NCBI GenBank assembly: GCA_023053575.1
Contig: JAKZAP010000003.1
Coordinates: 7,044,561 to 7,108,560, forward strand
Length of the DNA stretch: 64,000 bases
Origin: Branchinecta lynchi
Lineage: Eukaryota > Arthropoda > Branchiopoda > Anostraca > Branchinectidae
Reading direction: 5' to 3'
Shown here: positions 22,282 through 33,961 of the stretch, in pieces
Numbering within the stretch: position 1 is the stretch's first letter
Layout: each line of letters begins with the position of its first letter
Made by a program: the position numbers and the translations under genes
The notes under the pieces: generated by a model
Seen by the model: only the letters and a program-made list of their open reading frames with translations
The model's database searches: none
Told to the model about the DNA's origin: nothing

Positions 22282-24066
22282 ACAAGAGCTAGTAGCTCAT
22301 ATGGCACTTGCTAGCTCGTTAGCATGTTATTTCAGTTCTAGGGTGGTGGTTGGGTGGTTCTTGTACTGGGATACGAATCGTCGCTTGTCAGTGGCTCGGT
22401 TGGTATTGTACTTACCCGCAAAAGCAATGGTCACTTAAACAAGTTTCACTCGAATCTGAGCATTGTTTATAAAATTCCAGACCCCCCCCCCCCCCCCCTA
22501 CCGTTGTCGTGTCCGGTCCGGACCCTAAAATATGTCATCTAGGGCACATAATCTCTCTACTTTCCAAGTTCCATTAAAATCGCTAAACTCCTTTGGCCCT
22601 TATGCGAGCCACAGAATTTCTGAGACTCCCCCTCCATCTCCCCCACTGTGGCCGAATACGACTCGGACACATAAACTTTGCATCTCCTTTTCCCATCCAC
22701 AAAGTTTGACTCGAACCGGAGCATATCTACAAATTTCCGGTTCCCGCTTCATCCTCCTCCTACCGTGGCCGGATCCAGACCGGGCGCCAAAAAAAAACGA
22801 ATCTAGGACGAGCAAACTCGCTCCTGTCCAACTTGCATCCCTTTCGCACATTCGCCTGTTTGTATGCACGTCAAAAAGTTTCCGGAGTCCCCTCAAACTC
22901 CCCCAACTATGGCTGCAGTGGTTCGGACACACGTTTTGCATATTTAGGTCATCAGTTCGTATCACACATAAAGTTTAACTGGAATCGGACGACCTTTTCG
23001 CAACCTGTGGAAGTCAGTAATTCCCCTTCCCTTAGGTCCCTCAAAAATGGTCGGGTCCAGGAACAGAAGTTTTCTTAGGGCATTATGTCAAGTTCTTAAG
23101 CCTATTTGGTCGGGTCAGTAATATGCCCGCCAGGTTTTATTGTCCTTGGCACATCTGGAAGTGTCATATCTTGCGATCAACGGAATTCCGGAAAACCTCC
23201 TCCAACTCCCCCCAAAGAGCCCCGGTAAGATCTGGTTCTGTTAAGAACGTGTCTAGGGATTATGCTTGTTTTTATACAAAATTCTATCCCGATCCCTCGA
23301 CTCCAAGCGTTTCACGAGATTTCCAGTGCCCCCCCCCTTCCAACTCCTCCCCCCACGAGTGTCGGATCCGGTCCGGACTTCAGGTGGAACATCTGAGACG
23401 ATAGTTCTTTCCACTTGGTTTCATTCAAATCCGTTCACCCGTTCAAAAGTTATGCATGCCACTAGATTCCGGATCCCCCATCCCTCCACTCCCCCCCCCC
23501 CCCCACGACGGTCGGATCGGCGATACGACTATTCTCAAGGCAGTCTGTTCGGGTACCCGATATGTCTACCAAATTTCGTCGTCCTAGTACCGAACTCCGG
23601 GATCACCGAATTTCGACCCCCTCCCCCAACCCCCCTCACAGTGCCCGGATCTAGTCTAGTTATTTCAACGATGTATCTAGGACTTGCGCTTGTACTTCTC
23701 ACAAACTTTCGTCCCGACCCCTCCACTCTAAGTGTCTCCCAAGATTTCCGGTTCCCCCTTCCACCTCCCCCCCCCCCCAAAGTCACCGGATCCGGTCCGG
23801 ATTTTAAGGGGGTCGTCTGAGGCACGGGATCTTTCCAAACATCAAATCTCATTAAGATCCAATTACTAGTTCAATACTTACAAATATCTCAAGATTCGGG
23901 ATTCCCCCTCCCTCCACTCCCCCCACGATGCTCGGATTGAGGAAATGACTATTTCCAACTTAATCATTTGGGCTCCCTGATGTGCCTGCCAAGTTTTATC
24001 GTCATAGCTTATGTGGAAATGCCCGAACTAGCATAACCCTGACCGACCGACTGACTGAGGGTTATG
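22282..24066 (+). mobile_element. Helentron-like family B copy 3
   Basis: Starts AACAAGAGCTAGTAGCTC then ATATGGCACTTG. The interior is collinear with B2, for example CTACCGTGGCCG at both 4861 and 22768, and GTTATGCATGCCACTAG matching GTTATGCACGCCACTAG. It ends in CTGACCGACCGACTGACTGA without a clear terminal hairpin, so the 3' end is eroded or truncated. Confidence 0.7.
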
Positions 24067-24585
24067 CGTTTGGGACAGCATTTGGGACATTTCTGGTGTC
24101 TCAGCTAAGAGGACAGTGTGGTATTTTCAGACTTCTTCACTTCGAAGACACACCAATCATTGTAGATTTCTTGTATGGAGGGTGGGGGTTGTAGCAAAGA
24201 AAATAACTGAAGTCGGCTACGGGGTTGAATTGGGTGCTGTCTTCCGGGGGGGGGGGGAGATAGTGGTATTTGAAAGTCTTGGCTTTGAAGACATAATCAG
24301 AGATCCATCACAAGTGTTTTTCCTAGAAGTTAAATGAAGACTAGCCTTCGATTCTGTCATGGTGAAATCGAACTGCTTTCATCCTTTTGTTGAAAGAAAT
24401 ACGATTTTAAATCTCGTCCGTAAATTTCAAAGCTATCGAGGAAGCAAACAAAAGATCTTGTTAGCAGACTGACGCGTCAAACTCCACGCTATAATTGAGA
24501 GTGTGACGGCCAGAATCCGTTCTTAAATGGCGGAGAAGTTCTTGAGGAGTATGGAACTCTTCAGTCTTCAAACTTGGGACTAACT
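24067..24585. other. Unassigned sequence
   Basis: It contains a G9 run at 24247 and short open frames only. No element ends are seen. Confidence 0.35.
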
Positions 24586-24979
24586 TCCCGATGAAAAATT
24601 TGTAGCCTGTGTAATAGTATGGTAGTAGTACGAAAACGTTGCATGTACTATGTAATAGCAAATAATACTATCATTTACTGTGCCTCAGACTGGTACAATC
24701 TTATGTAGTAGTATCCAGTAGCATCCTGTCTTGCCATAGTAGCATCCAGTCTTGCTAATAGTAGTATAGTAGTATGCAGTAACACGGTAGCCTTGAAGTA
24801 GTAGCATTTGCCACCCCCTAGGACAAGGTACTTCTTGGGGTGGTTGTTAAACGGAAGAGTTTTTTTTATTTATTCAATAAATTTCTCTCTCTCTCTCTCA
24901 TGTATTAGCATCGTTAGTACTGCATGCAACTTTTTCGTACTACTTCATAGTAATATTTTGAGATAAAGTTTTCATCGGG
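24586..24979. mobile_element. GTAGTA-rich MITE family F, copy 1, with an insert
   Basis: Ends TCCCGATGAAAAATTTGTAGCC and AGTTTTCATCGGG. The body is dominated by GTAGTA, GTAGCATC and similar triplet runs. At about 24808-24900 it is interrupted by a segment with a CCACCCC/GGGGTGG hairpin, then AATAAATTT and a (CT)n run, which looks like a retroposon 3' tail. Confidence 0.75.
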
Positions 24980-25078
24980 TTTGAATCTCGAGCTAGGGAC
25001 CCATGACTAGTTTATATCTTGGAGTTTCGGAATGACCCTAATAGCTGATAGCGATGAGCTGTTCTAACGTTCGATGAC

Positions 25079-25214
25079 GTTTTATTTTCTTGGTTGATTT
25101 TATTAAACGAAATCCAGAACGCGTTAGATATTGGAATCAGAGCTTAGTTTTATTTTCTTGGTTGATTTTATTAAACGAAATCCAAAACGCATTAAATATT
25201 GGAATCAGAGCTTA
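25079..25214. repeat. 68-bp tandem duplication
   Basis: Two units spaced exactly 68 bp apart, each starting GTTTTATTTTCTTGG and ending ATCAGAGCTTA, with only a few differences. Confidence 0.9.
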
Positions 25215-25275
25215 GAATAAACCCGGGTTAGCCTAGTGATATTCCGATTGAAAATAAAATTAATTGATTGATTGA
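25215..25275 (+). repeat. Retroposon 3' tail with (ATTG)n
   Basis: GGTTAGCCTAGTGATATTCC followed by AAAATAAAATTAATTGATTGATTGAT. A four-base tail repeat of this kind is typical of CR1/jockey-like LINE 3' ends; the coding part is absent. Confidence 0.45.
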
Positions 25276-25301
25276 TAAGCAACTGTGCTGATTATTTCAT
25301 T

Positions 25302-25613
25302 CCATCCCGATGCAAAATTTGTAGCCTGCGTTGTAGTATGGTAGTAATACGAAAACGTTACCTGTAATACTATGTAATAGCAAAGAATACTATCATTTAA
25401 TGTGCCTCAGACTTGTTCAATATTATGTAGCAGTATCCAGTAGCATCTTGTCCTGCGATAGTAGCATCCGGTCTTGCTAATAGTAGAATATAGTAGTATG
25501 CAGTAACACGGTAGCCTTGATGTAGAAGCATGTCGTAGCATCGTTAGTACTGCATGTTACTTTTTCGTACTACTTCATAGTACTATTTTGAGGTAAATTT
25601 TTCATCGGGATGG
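25302..25613. mobile_element. MITE family F, copy 2
   Basis: Termini CCATCCCGATG and CATCGGGATGG, with AAATTT adjoining on both sides. The body aligns with copies at 24586 and 43913. Confidence 0.85.
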
Positions 25614-26434
25614 TGTGTTGTCATTCTGCCATTGTGGATTAGCTTAATTAAAACCCGAGTCGCTGAAGCGGTAAGTACCATTCCAGATGAGGCAAGGCTT
25701 TCAGCACCTGACAATCTGGCTTCACAAGAAAGAAAATAAAAATTGAAAGAAGCCATTCAAGATATTTGCACGGATCAACCGTTTGCAAGTTGACATAAAA
25801 CACTCATAACTATGCCAATGTTTATTATTCACAGATGATTTATTAACTCGATGATGGAATTCAGGAATTCTGGCACCACGAAATCGGAAGTAAGGAGTAC
25901 CAGGCCATGTGAAGAGGGCTCGAAACCTAAATTTGTAATTAACAACCGAAAATAAGAGAATATGCATTTGCATTTTTTTCCGCTGCTGAAAGACAACAGA
26001 CTTACTAGCAGACAGAAAAGCCGAAGCCGTATCGCGACCGGAAGGTAACGTGCCTCTCATGTATAGCTCTTCATTCTCTCTGTGTTCTAAATACTGTTTT
26101 GTCTAAATTGATATGTAGTTTTAGATTTTCTGTGAGTTGGGTTGCGTGAGCACAAACGGAACACGTGCGCAACCGTTCAAACTTGGAGTGTTAGAGAACG
26201 AGACTTCGATTTTTTGGGAGAGCTGCAACTCCAAAAGATATCTCTAGACCTTAGGCCCTGTAAGTACACTACGTGTCATCATCCTTTAAGCAATGGCCAA
26301 TTTGCAGGTTCATGTCTTCCAGTCCAGCAAAGACAAGGGCCGTTGATAAGAAGGTCCGTATATATCGTTTCCCAGATCCCAGTCAGCTTGGGCGCAAGGA
26401 GTATTTTTGTTATCATCCTACTTCTAACTTTGCC
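25614..26434. other. Unassigned sequence
   Basis: No element ends were recognised. A 135-codon open frame on the + strand from 26142 overlaps the following repeat and has no recognisable motif. Confidence 0.35.
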
Positions 26435-26830
26435 TAGTTACGGGCTTGAGCCACTGGCAATCTTGACCCAGTTGCCCCTGAACTGGGCGGGTGTGGGACT
26501 CTCGAAAAGCACATTTAGACCCCAGTTCCAAGAAGTGCATGATATTTGAACTTCATACCCGTTTTCACGTCACGAACTCAACCCACTGGGTAGTCTGGTG
26601 CCCACGAAGGGAGGAGGGAAATATTTCCAGACTCAAGTACACGAAACGTCGTGGTTCTAACTCCAACCGTGGCCAAGTTACGAACTGAAGTCACTGGGCT
26701 ATCTGGGCTCAGTTGCCCCTGGGCTTTTGTGGGGCCGGGAAACCCCAAAAAGGCACATCTAGACACCATTGCGAACAAGTATACAAAGTTTCTACTCGAT
26801 ACCTGTTCTGTTTCATGAGAGCTGAGAAGA
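26435..26830. repeat. Diverged direct repeat of about 235 bp
   Basis: Two units share AGTTACGNNCTNNAGNCACTGG, CAGTTGCCCCTG, AAAGGCACATCTAGAC-like and CATACCNGTTNT in the same order, starting at about 26435 and 26668. The units are old and diverged. Confidence 0.6.
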
Positions 26831-27559
26831 AACTGCAAAAAAGGAAAACCGACTAGAGCGGCCGCAACAACGTTTTTTTCATAAACGCAGATATTCCACA
26901 GGCTCGCAGCATAAGATTTACGTAGCTCAGTGTGAAAAAGCTTAACTCTGAACACATGAGCAGAGGAATTCATATAAGACAACGTAGCTTCTGCACAAAC
27001 GTAAATAACCTTGGTGACTTTTAATCGAAAACTCAATTTTCAACGATATATAGTACACTATATACAATCTCTCCCGATAATATTGTCGTTAATTTGCTGA
27101 ACTTAATACAAAAACCGTCAAGAAAGCATGTAGAAACATTTTACTATGACTAGAGCGGATTAGGTTAATTTATAACTGAGACCACAGTATAGCAGTCCTA
27201 TAGAAACAGTATTACGCACTACTCCAGGTTGTATACACTATCTCTTGACCTACTATACTGTGACTGATACTGACGAGTTCGTACACTTCCACTGGGCGCC
27301 GCACCTACAGCGACAGGTGGCGCTAGCCGTGACAATCTTGAAGAAAATTCAGGAGCCCTAGAAAAGAAATTTCGGTTACCAGTTTGCGAGAGAGTACAAG
27401 GAATCCCGGTCCTCGACCACCCAGCCTTGATCGTCTGTCAAACCACCAGTGGTCTTCTCTCTTCGTGTAATCTATAGTTATAATACAAATAAAGAGAATG
27501 GGCTTTCGCCTCTAAATAAGTAGATAAGATTTGTGAGTAGTGGAACTGATGAGAGTTAA
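26831..27559. other. Unassigned sequence
   Basis: Nothing recognised beyond a short GCGCCGCACCTACAGCGACA GC-rich patch near 27300. Confidence 0.35.
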
Positions 27560-27695
27560 AAAGCCCATCGGTATTTATGTTTGTGCTGTGTCTAGTGTAA
27601 ACTATTGCTACGTTCTCTGTCTTTTTTCTTGTACTCCGTCACTAGGGCTACACGCCTGTTTCACTTGATGGGTTATAAATAAATTGATTACGTTA
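27560..27695 (+). pseudogene. LINE 3' end fragment
   Basis: TGATGGGTTATAAATAAATTGATTA at the right end resembles the 3' terminus of the LINE at 7733-8445 (GGCGGGTTATAAATAAATTA). Only the 3' UTR is left. Confidence 0.5.
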
Positions 27696-27958
27696 GACAC
27701 GGTTCCATCGAAACAAATAAATCCCTAGCTCACTTGCGTGAAATCGCTGAGATCCGTGAAGAAACGCAGTACGCACTTTCTTTACGCATCACATAGCCTT
27801 CAGTACCACCAGAAGCCTTCTCTCTCTTTCTCAACCGCAGCAGAAATACAGAAACAGTAGCGCCTACCGTCAGAGATCTTGCCCAGGCCTTTATACCTCA
27901 TCTGTGCAATTATCATTGAGAATGTGTTGGTTTTTCGGTTAAACTTTAATAGTCCAAT

Positions 27959-28329
27959 GAAAAACACCTCGCCACTATTTAATATTTTCGTTACACTATT
28001 CTAAAAGTGTTGAATGCTTTAAAACCAAATCTCTGCTTTTAACATATTATCCACTGCATTTACTATTTTAAGCCTTTCTTCTGGCCCATTGACTTCAAGC
28101 AAAAAGAGGGGGAAATTTGCATAACCGTTTTTCCTCACAAGCAAGCTTCTCCTAGACAGTTGTCGGGAGCATATCCCGCAGCGAAAATAGCGAAACAAGG
28201 CAAGTGTGAAAATAACGAGTTGTCGTTAGGTGAGTTTGAAAATACTGTATTGAATTCGGGTCTCCAGGTTTAAGAATGGATGGAGAGATACAGAAGTAGG
28301 CTGCATTAGTGGTAGGACGGGTCCTTTAA
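27959..28329 (+). mobile_element. TTAA MITE family L, copy 3
   Basis: The left part, AAAACACCTCGCCACTATT, is diverged. The right end is GACGGGTCCTTTAA at 28329. The interior ATAACCGTTTTTC, GACAGTTGTCGG and CAGGTTTAAGAATGG align with the copy at 3539. Confidence 0.7.
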
Positions 28330-28861
28330 ACTTTCTTATAAATACGCTAGAAAATTAAAGCATTTTCAAGAGGGTTATAATCTGTCCTTAGTTCTACTTC
28401 GATCTCATAATTTCTATGAATACATTGGAAAATAAATAAAATCAATAACCTGTCCTTGATTCTACTTCGATTTCAGAATGCAAATACCACAACCGCAACC
28501 ACTCCCTCTTTTAGAAAACAAGGAATGAAAGTTATTCTTACCTCGTGTCATCTGGCAAAGAGCGGCAATAGCGAAAGTGACAACAGAGTTGTTGCCAGAC
28601 CGGGTGCCTGTTGAAGACTGAAGTTTTCTGCAATAAAGACGTCATTAGAAAGCAAAAAAAAACTTAGGGCTCCACAAGCCCGCACCTTACAAGCACACCT
28701 TACTTCAACTTACACCTTACTAATAAGTACGGTACACCTAACACCAGTATCAAGTGGTTACACATCAGTACATAACAAAAAAACAATTATATTTCCTCAA
28801 AAATTTTGACGAGCTCTGGAACGAAACTTTTTTCAATATCTCACCTGCTTCGTAGGGATGG
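28330..28861. other. Unassigned sequence
   Basis: Contains a short CACCTTAC direct repeat near 28680-28730. No exon or element ends are recognised. Confidence 0.35.
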
Positions 28862-29046
28862 CAGGGCCGTATCCAGGGGGAGGGGCCCCCCCGCCCCCCC
28901 GCCCCCCCCCCCCCAAAAAAAAAAAGAAAATTTCAAAAATATTGATATTGAATATTGTACAGGCTCTAACCTCTGATTTATATCTTTTTTGTACTTTTTG
29001 GTCCGACCCCCCCTCCCAAATAAAAAAGTTTCTGGATACGGACCTG
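28862..29046. mobile_element. Short hAT-type MITE
   Basis: The termini CAGGGCCGTATCCAG and CTGGATACGGACCTG are inverted and start with CAG, as in hAT elements. Flanking AGGGATGG and AGGGTAGG form an 8-bp near-duplication. The left interior is a long C run followed by A run. A truncated relative with CTGGATACGGACCT is at 41313-41360. Confidence 0.8.
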
Positions 29047-29961
29047 AGGGTAGGCCTACCCTAGAACTTGCCATTCGTTCTTGTGGAATTCTGACGTACT
29101 GGTGGGGGGGGGGATATTTGGGAGTGGAGAGGGTAGATGGATCATTCAGCTGAACTTGCTATCAATCAAGGATATAGGAACTCATAGTTGTCTGCCTAAG
29201 GTGGCGCAACTGCAATCCATCTTAATACGGAGCCCCCAACTCACAAAGCTACTTCCACGCTTGGAAACTAGAACACGTTTGGAGGACCGGATTATGTCTT
29301 CATAACAGGCGAAGATAGTAAGACACCCCTCCCTCCTTCCCAGCCGGATTTCAGGAGACGAGTGACATCCCCTCGAACATGTGAGGTGAAATGGGATGGA
29401 ACCGAGGATGGAACAACTAGGGAAATATAAACGCTCAAGGTAATCCAACCTGAAGTGTTGTGTTCACAAACAAAATTCTTGGATATTAGAGCTCGTTAGA
29501 ATCGTCAGAGTTAAGGAGCGTGAAAGATAGTCTGACATTGACGACGTCCCACCCGTGAAAGGGAAACAGATTCAAGGATCTGTTGAGGATACACGGTCTG
29601 ATTCCAATCCCGCCTTCTTGTCCACATATCCGTACGCAAGGATGTACTACATGCTCATATTTTACATTGCCAATTACTAAAAGCTATGATTCATTGTGCC
29701 CTTAGAAGATAACTGAGAATCAATTCGAGCGACACCGAACCGCATCCCGGTGGTGAGCTAAAGGGTTAACAACTTATGAGAGGCAAAGTGAAGGAAGATA
29801 ACGTGTATTTCTTTTTCAGCGTTTCTAGCACTTACGTAGCACTTAATGTTGCTGGTATCACGAATTGTGGAGAGGAGTTATTTCTAGCAGAAACATTTTG
29901 AGACCCTCTTTAAGCTTTTAAAGCCACAAAACGCTGGATTACTTCTACACGCTCACCTCGT
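29047..29961. other. Unassigned sequence
   Basis: Short open frames only and a G9 run near 29104. Nothing is recognised. Confidence 0.35.
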
Positions 29962-30524
29962 AGAGCAAAATAATAATACGGAGTAGCGCCAAGACCTATG
30001 CTTTCCATGCTTCGCGAACGGGCCATACTTGTAGCGCCGCCCATTACGATTGTGGCATTTAAAGTGAGACAAACTTGCGGGTTTAGAAATTGTTAGTAAA
30101 GCTAAGATGCGATCAGCAGACATCGAGGAAACAGGGGAGGTTGTATCTTTGATTTTGCTGTGTTCAGAATATGAAGTTATTGGAGCCAGCGCTGGTGAAC
30201 GACTGATCGAGTTTCAGTAGGGACGTTCTCTGTCGCTAGCGGTGCTAGTGTCGTTGCTACCCCGATGTATTTTTTTTAGATTGTGTAGTTTTACGAAAAA
30301 GCTGCACGTATTGATATTTAGTAGTACATAGTACTTTAACTGAACTTTACTCAGATTCGGCTAATGATTAGTAGTAGTAGCGTGGAGTGGTAACATTTAC
30401 TACTGTGTGCTACTAAAACTTACAACTCCATACAACGAATTCTCGAATATTTTTCACCGGGATTCGAGTGTGTGTCACTTTTTTCAAGTCTTGGCGCTAC
30501 TCCCTAGTGTTTATTTTGTTCTGC
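29962..30524 (-). mobile_element. MITE family I, copy with nested F-like element
   Basis: Ends AGAGCAAAATAA...GGAGTAGCGCCAAGAC and GTCTTGGCGCTACTCCCTAG. The sequence GCTCACCTC lies on both sides (8-9 bp TSD), which fits a hAT-like origin. The body is the reverse complement of copies at 38396 and 40413. An insert at about 30257-30467 with CCCCGATG and CACCGGG ends and TAGTAGTA content belongs to or near family F. Confidence 0.75.
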
Positions 30525-30825
30525 TCACCTCCACACATTCCCCTCGCCTTAGAAAACTTGATATTCAGATCAGTTCCCCTAGATTTTCTCCTGAACTGGA
30601 AACCCTTTTCTACTTCAGTGGTTAGAAACAGTTTCCGGAAAACTTATCCTTTAAGGATTAAAAGGCTTATCCTTTGGCCAAACAGGGTCCCACTCTTAGC
30701 GAAAAACCTTGCGAAAATATTTTCATTTCCCCGCCTAGGAAAACGATGTCCCAGGCTTTAGAATTTTCTTGTTAGGATCGCTGGCCTTCTACGGTTTATT
30801 TTTCGTGACGTCATCGAGGAAGCTT

Positions 30826-31107
30826 GCCTGACAAGTAGTTTGTCCGAAAGCGGAAATTTGGCAGAAGTACTAAGGAAGTTTTGTTCAATTGTCAAAGTAG
30901 ATACGTCGTAGGCTATAGGGTAAATACAGATGCTGAATCCATGTCTGAACTTGGTCTTCTCAGATGATTACCGTTGGCCTTAATCTGTTTCTAAGCTTCA
31001 ATAGAAAAATGTCTAAGAAGTCTGTCGTAGACCGAATATCTACAAGACCCAATTGTCGGGATCAGATATTACATTTTTGGGATCCCATCAGTACTTTTGG
31101 TCTTGTT
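30826..31107 (-). mobile_element. Family A copy 8, truncated
   Basis: Only the part with GGCCTTAATCTGTTTCT, TTTTTGGGATCCCATC and the terminal GGTCTTGTT is present, within the left arm of the inverted duplication. It lacks the hairpin end and the tetranucleotide array. Confidence 0.75.
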
Positions 31108-31871
31108 CGGTTTGGAGACGAAAGTAAAATATCCGAATGTCAGGGTTAGTAGTTTTTAAGTCTGTATAAACAAGAAACCAAGTACCGTGAACGTTTAGCG
31201 AACATACAGGGCATATCGCAAGAACCATTATTAGTCATTTTTTAAGGGTGGTATCAGTGTCAACTAATCTCATTAAGAAGTTATGGCAAGAAGACTCATT
31301 ACATTCAAAAGCTGAGAAACTCGCACAATTTGTTTTTCGTCGCGCTCCCACCATCTCAGTTAGTGTTTTCGGAAACCTTACTTCTTGCTGAACTGGAGTC
31401 CAGCTTATGTTGATAGTCCTACTTAAGTGAGCCCAGCTTTTGTCTGATATTAAAGAAACTAAACCCTGTGAAAAATGAGCTTGTTCTCAGCTCTACCGAC
31501 CTTGAAAAATATGCACCGGGATATTCATAATTTTCCCGAAGTTACCACTTACCTTACGGGAGGATAGTCATCCATTCTACTTCAGTAAAATTTACATCCA
31601 TTCTCGTTCCCTACATTCTTCACTTCATTGGTGTATCCTATCCCCTCTATTAGCAATACACTGATTTTCACGCTTGCCACATTTGTTCCCTTTACTTGAA
31701 ATAACATGCGTCCGACCAGTATTTCCGAGGAGCTTTATTCGTCCATAGATCGTTTGTGCAAGTATTGCCAAGATCGTCATCCAATGCCTGGAACATGGAC
31801 AGTGGCTATTAAGCCGTCTGTAATTTTCTGTAAGCATAGCATATTTGTAAAGTGGGCAGCTATTCTCAGAT
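30826..31871 (+). repeat. Left arm of a 1-kb inverted duplication
   Basis: About 1046 bases that recur in inverted form at 33962-35018 with a few percent difference. The arm contains the partial family A element at 30826-31107 and unassigned sequence with TTTTGTCTGATATTAAAGAA and TCCCTACATTCTTCACTTCA. The outer boundary falls within family A sequence and the inner boundary at CTATTCTCAGA. Confidence 0.9.
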
Positions 31872-31877
31872 TCAACA

Positions 31878-32062
31878 AGTGATTATTACAGGTTTGTTTC
31901 CTTCCCCGAAGTTGAACCAGAGGATTGACAGCCTGACGAGGACCCTTGCCAAGAAGGGCCGAAATATCGCTGATGAAGAATCGTAGCTGACGTATCCGTT
32001 GTAAACATTGTTTGAATAAATGTTTCAAAGTCAGCTTGGGCTCAAAGAATATTTAATAGTTG
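31878..32062 (+). mobile_element. Penelope-like fragment P2 with hammerhead-like core
   Basis: Reads CAGGTTTGTTTCCTTCCCCG, then CTGACGA at 31933-31939, a GGACCCTTGCCAAGAAGGGCC stem, GAAA at 31961-31964, then TATCGCTGATGAA and GTAGCTGACGTATCC. It continues with AAACATTGTTTGAATAAATG, which is shared with P6. It has a single arm only. Confidence 0.65.
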
Positions 32063-32193
32063 GTGAATTGCTGAAACTTGAAACAACCCGTCTACCTATT
32101 AAATTAGCTCTAGTTCCGTAACACTTCAGTCCATTCTTATTCCCGAGATTCTTCGTTTCATCACTGACCCTTATGCTTGCCGTTTTTGTTCTG

Positions 32194-32540
32194 TTGACCC
32201 GTCCTACCTACATATAATGACAATGCAAACTACTTCCGTAATACGTTACGTTCTAAGACCGCTAGTAACACTACACTAATCTTTGCTCTTGCCACCGTTC
32301 ATTATTTTCCATACGCATCATGCTCCCGACTAGTGTTAGCGTAGCCTATCATGCTATTGATGCGTAAAACCGATTATTTGAATTTTGCAGAGGTATTTGT
32401 TAGAAGTCTATGGACCTGGGAACAGGCTTAAAAGAGTCAAAGCCGTGGATAATTTGTTGAAAGCAGAGTCTAGCATTACAATACTGAAATGGTTTTGGAA
32501 ATTTGAACATGAACACTTAATATTGCGAGGTGTGCTTTGA
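32194..32540 (-). mobile_element. TTAA MITE family L, copy 4
   Basis: Bounded by TTGA at 32194-32197 and 32537-32540. It starts CCCGTCCTACC and ends GCGAGGTGTGC. The flank at 32100-32193 resembles 31600-31700 and 49790-49870, so it inserted into another dispersed repeat. Confidence 0.75.
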
Positions 32541-32808
32541 GGATACTTGTTATTGCTCAGGAGGGCAGTTAAAAAGAAAAAGAAAGTTTTAAAATAGTTT
32601 TGAAGTAGTCAGTTATCGTAGGACATCTTAGCAGAAACACTATGTAGTGCTGGGTGTCCTTTGATCATCTCCCGGCGCTAGGCCAGAACAAACTTTCTAT
32701 TCCCAGGGCAGAATGCTAGAAAATCAGTTTTTACCAAAGCATCGTAAAGCTTTCGAATCACGAGTCCGTTCTTCTATTTGGAATGGCGAGATCTAATATT
32801 AGGGAGGG

Positions 32809-33310
32809 ATGATGTCTCTACGTAGACACGACACTACGAAGACACGACACTACATCGAAACGAAAAAAGCGTCAGTACATGGACACGTCACTACAGAGAC
32901 ACGACGGTACGAAAACCGACACTACATGGACACGACGGTACATGGACACGTCACTACATGGACGCGACGGTACAAGTACCGACACTACATAGACACGACG
33001 GTACAGGTACCGACACTACGTAGACACTTTCTGATTTTCGACGTAGTGTAGGATTTTGTCTTCATAGTGACGTGTCCACGTAGTGTCGTTCGACGTACCG
33101 TCGTGTCTACGTAGTGTTGTTCGATATACCGTCGTGTCTACGTAGCGTCGTTCGATGTACCGTCGTGTCTACGTAGCGTCGTTCGATGTACCGTCGTGTC
33201 CACGTAGTGTCGTTTTTTTTTGTACATGTAGTGTCGGGAAATTTGTCCATGTAGCGTCGGATTTTGTCCACTTACTGACGTGTCTACGTAGCGTCGTGTC
33301 TATGTAGGGG
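32809..33310. repeat. 500-bp palindrome of short tandem repeats (foldback type)
   Basis: The left arm (32809-33028) is built from variants of GACACGACACTACATG and GACACGACGGTAC. The right arm (33030-33310) has the same units inverted, CATGTAGTGTCG and GTACCGTCGTGTC. Central GGTACC/GGTACAAGTACC palindromes add local folding. It sits in the spacer of the 1-kb inverted duplication. No coding function is inferred. Confidence 0.9.
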
Positions 33311-33961
33311 CGCGCACCCATTAGGGATGGAGGCAATTTAAAATCCTCTAGCTGTCTGTGTTGACAAAGAAAATATCCCTTACATTGTTTGTTTGAAATC
33401 TTGCATATGGAGAGCATGTGCATTCACATTTGATGGAGTTAAACAATCAAAATCTTTTGAATTGAATGACTTCAGGGTCATTCTTTTAGGTAGAGCCAGG
33501 AGAGAACCCTTGTCAAGAGGGCCGAAGTATCGTTAGAACGAATCTAGCAGACTTATCCGTTTAGCCGTGTATTAAGTCGTGTTTCGCCGGATATTTAAGT
33601 TTTATTATTATTAAGTTTATTTTAAGTAACAGCAAAGAGGCAAATGGACGAAAAAACGCTGAAATAAAAATCTCCGTTCATTCAAACTTTTAAATATTAT
33701 TGTTGTCGAGTTGGGAGGGCGGAAGGTGGTTGGCGAGATGATTCACAGACAGCTGCCAAAATAGAGGATCCTGTCCGAATTTACAGGCCACCTCACTCTA
33801 CATACTGTTTTTTTCGTTTTTTTTTTTACAATTCATTTATTCCCTATTCTGATAAAAGAAAATGCACGCGATTGTCAAATTACAATTTGGTTAATTAACC
33901 CAAAAAATTGCGGATAAAAAATGATCCAGTGCTATGAGTTCTTTGCCATGAGCTCAGATGC
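33311..33961. other. Spacer sequence of the inverted duplication
   Basis: Contains a decayed Penelope-like core at about 33497-33530 (ACCCTTGTCAAGAGGGCCGAA). Otherwise unassigned. Confidence 0.4.

Noticed and set aside
26142..26549. 135-codon frame on the plus strand
   Set aside because: Its second half lies in a diverged direct repeat and the composition is not conserved between the two repeat units.
32809..33310. CRISPR-like array
   Set aside because: Units are contiguous without unique spacers and are inverted between the two halves; the genome is eukaryotic.
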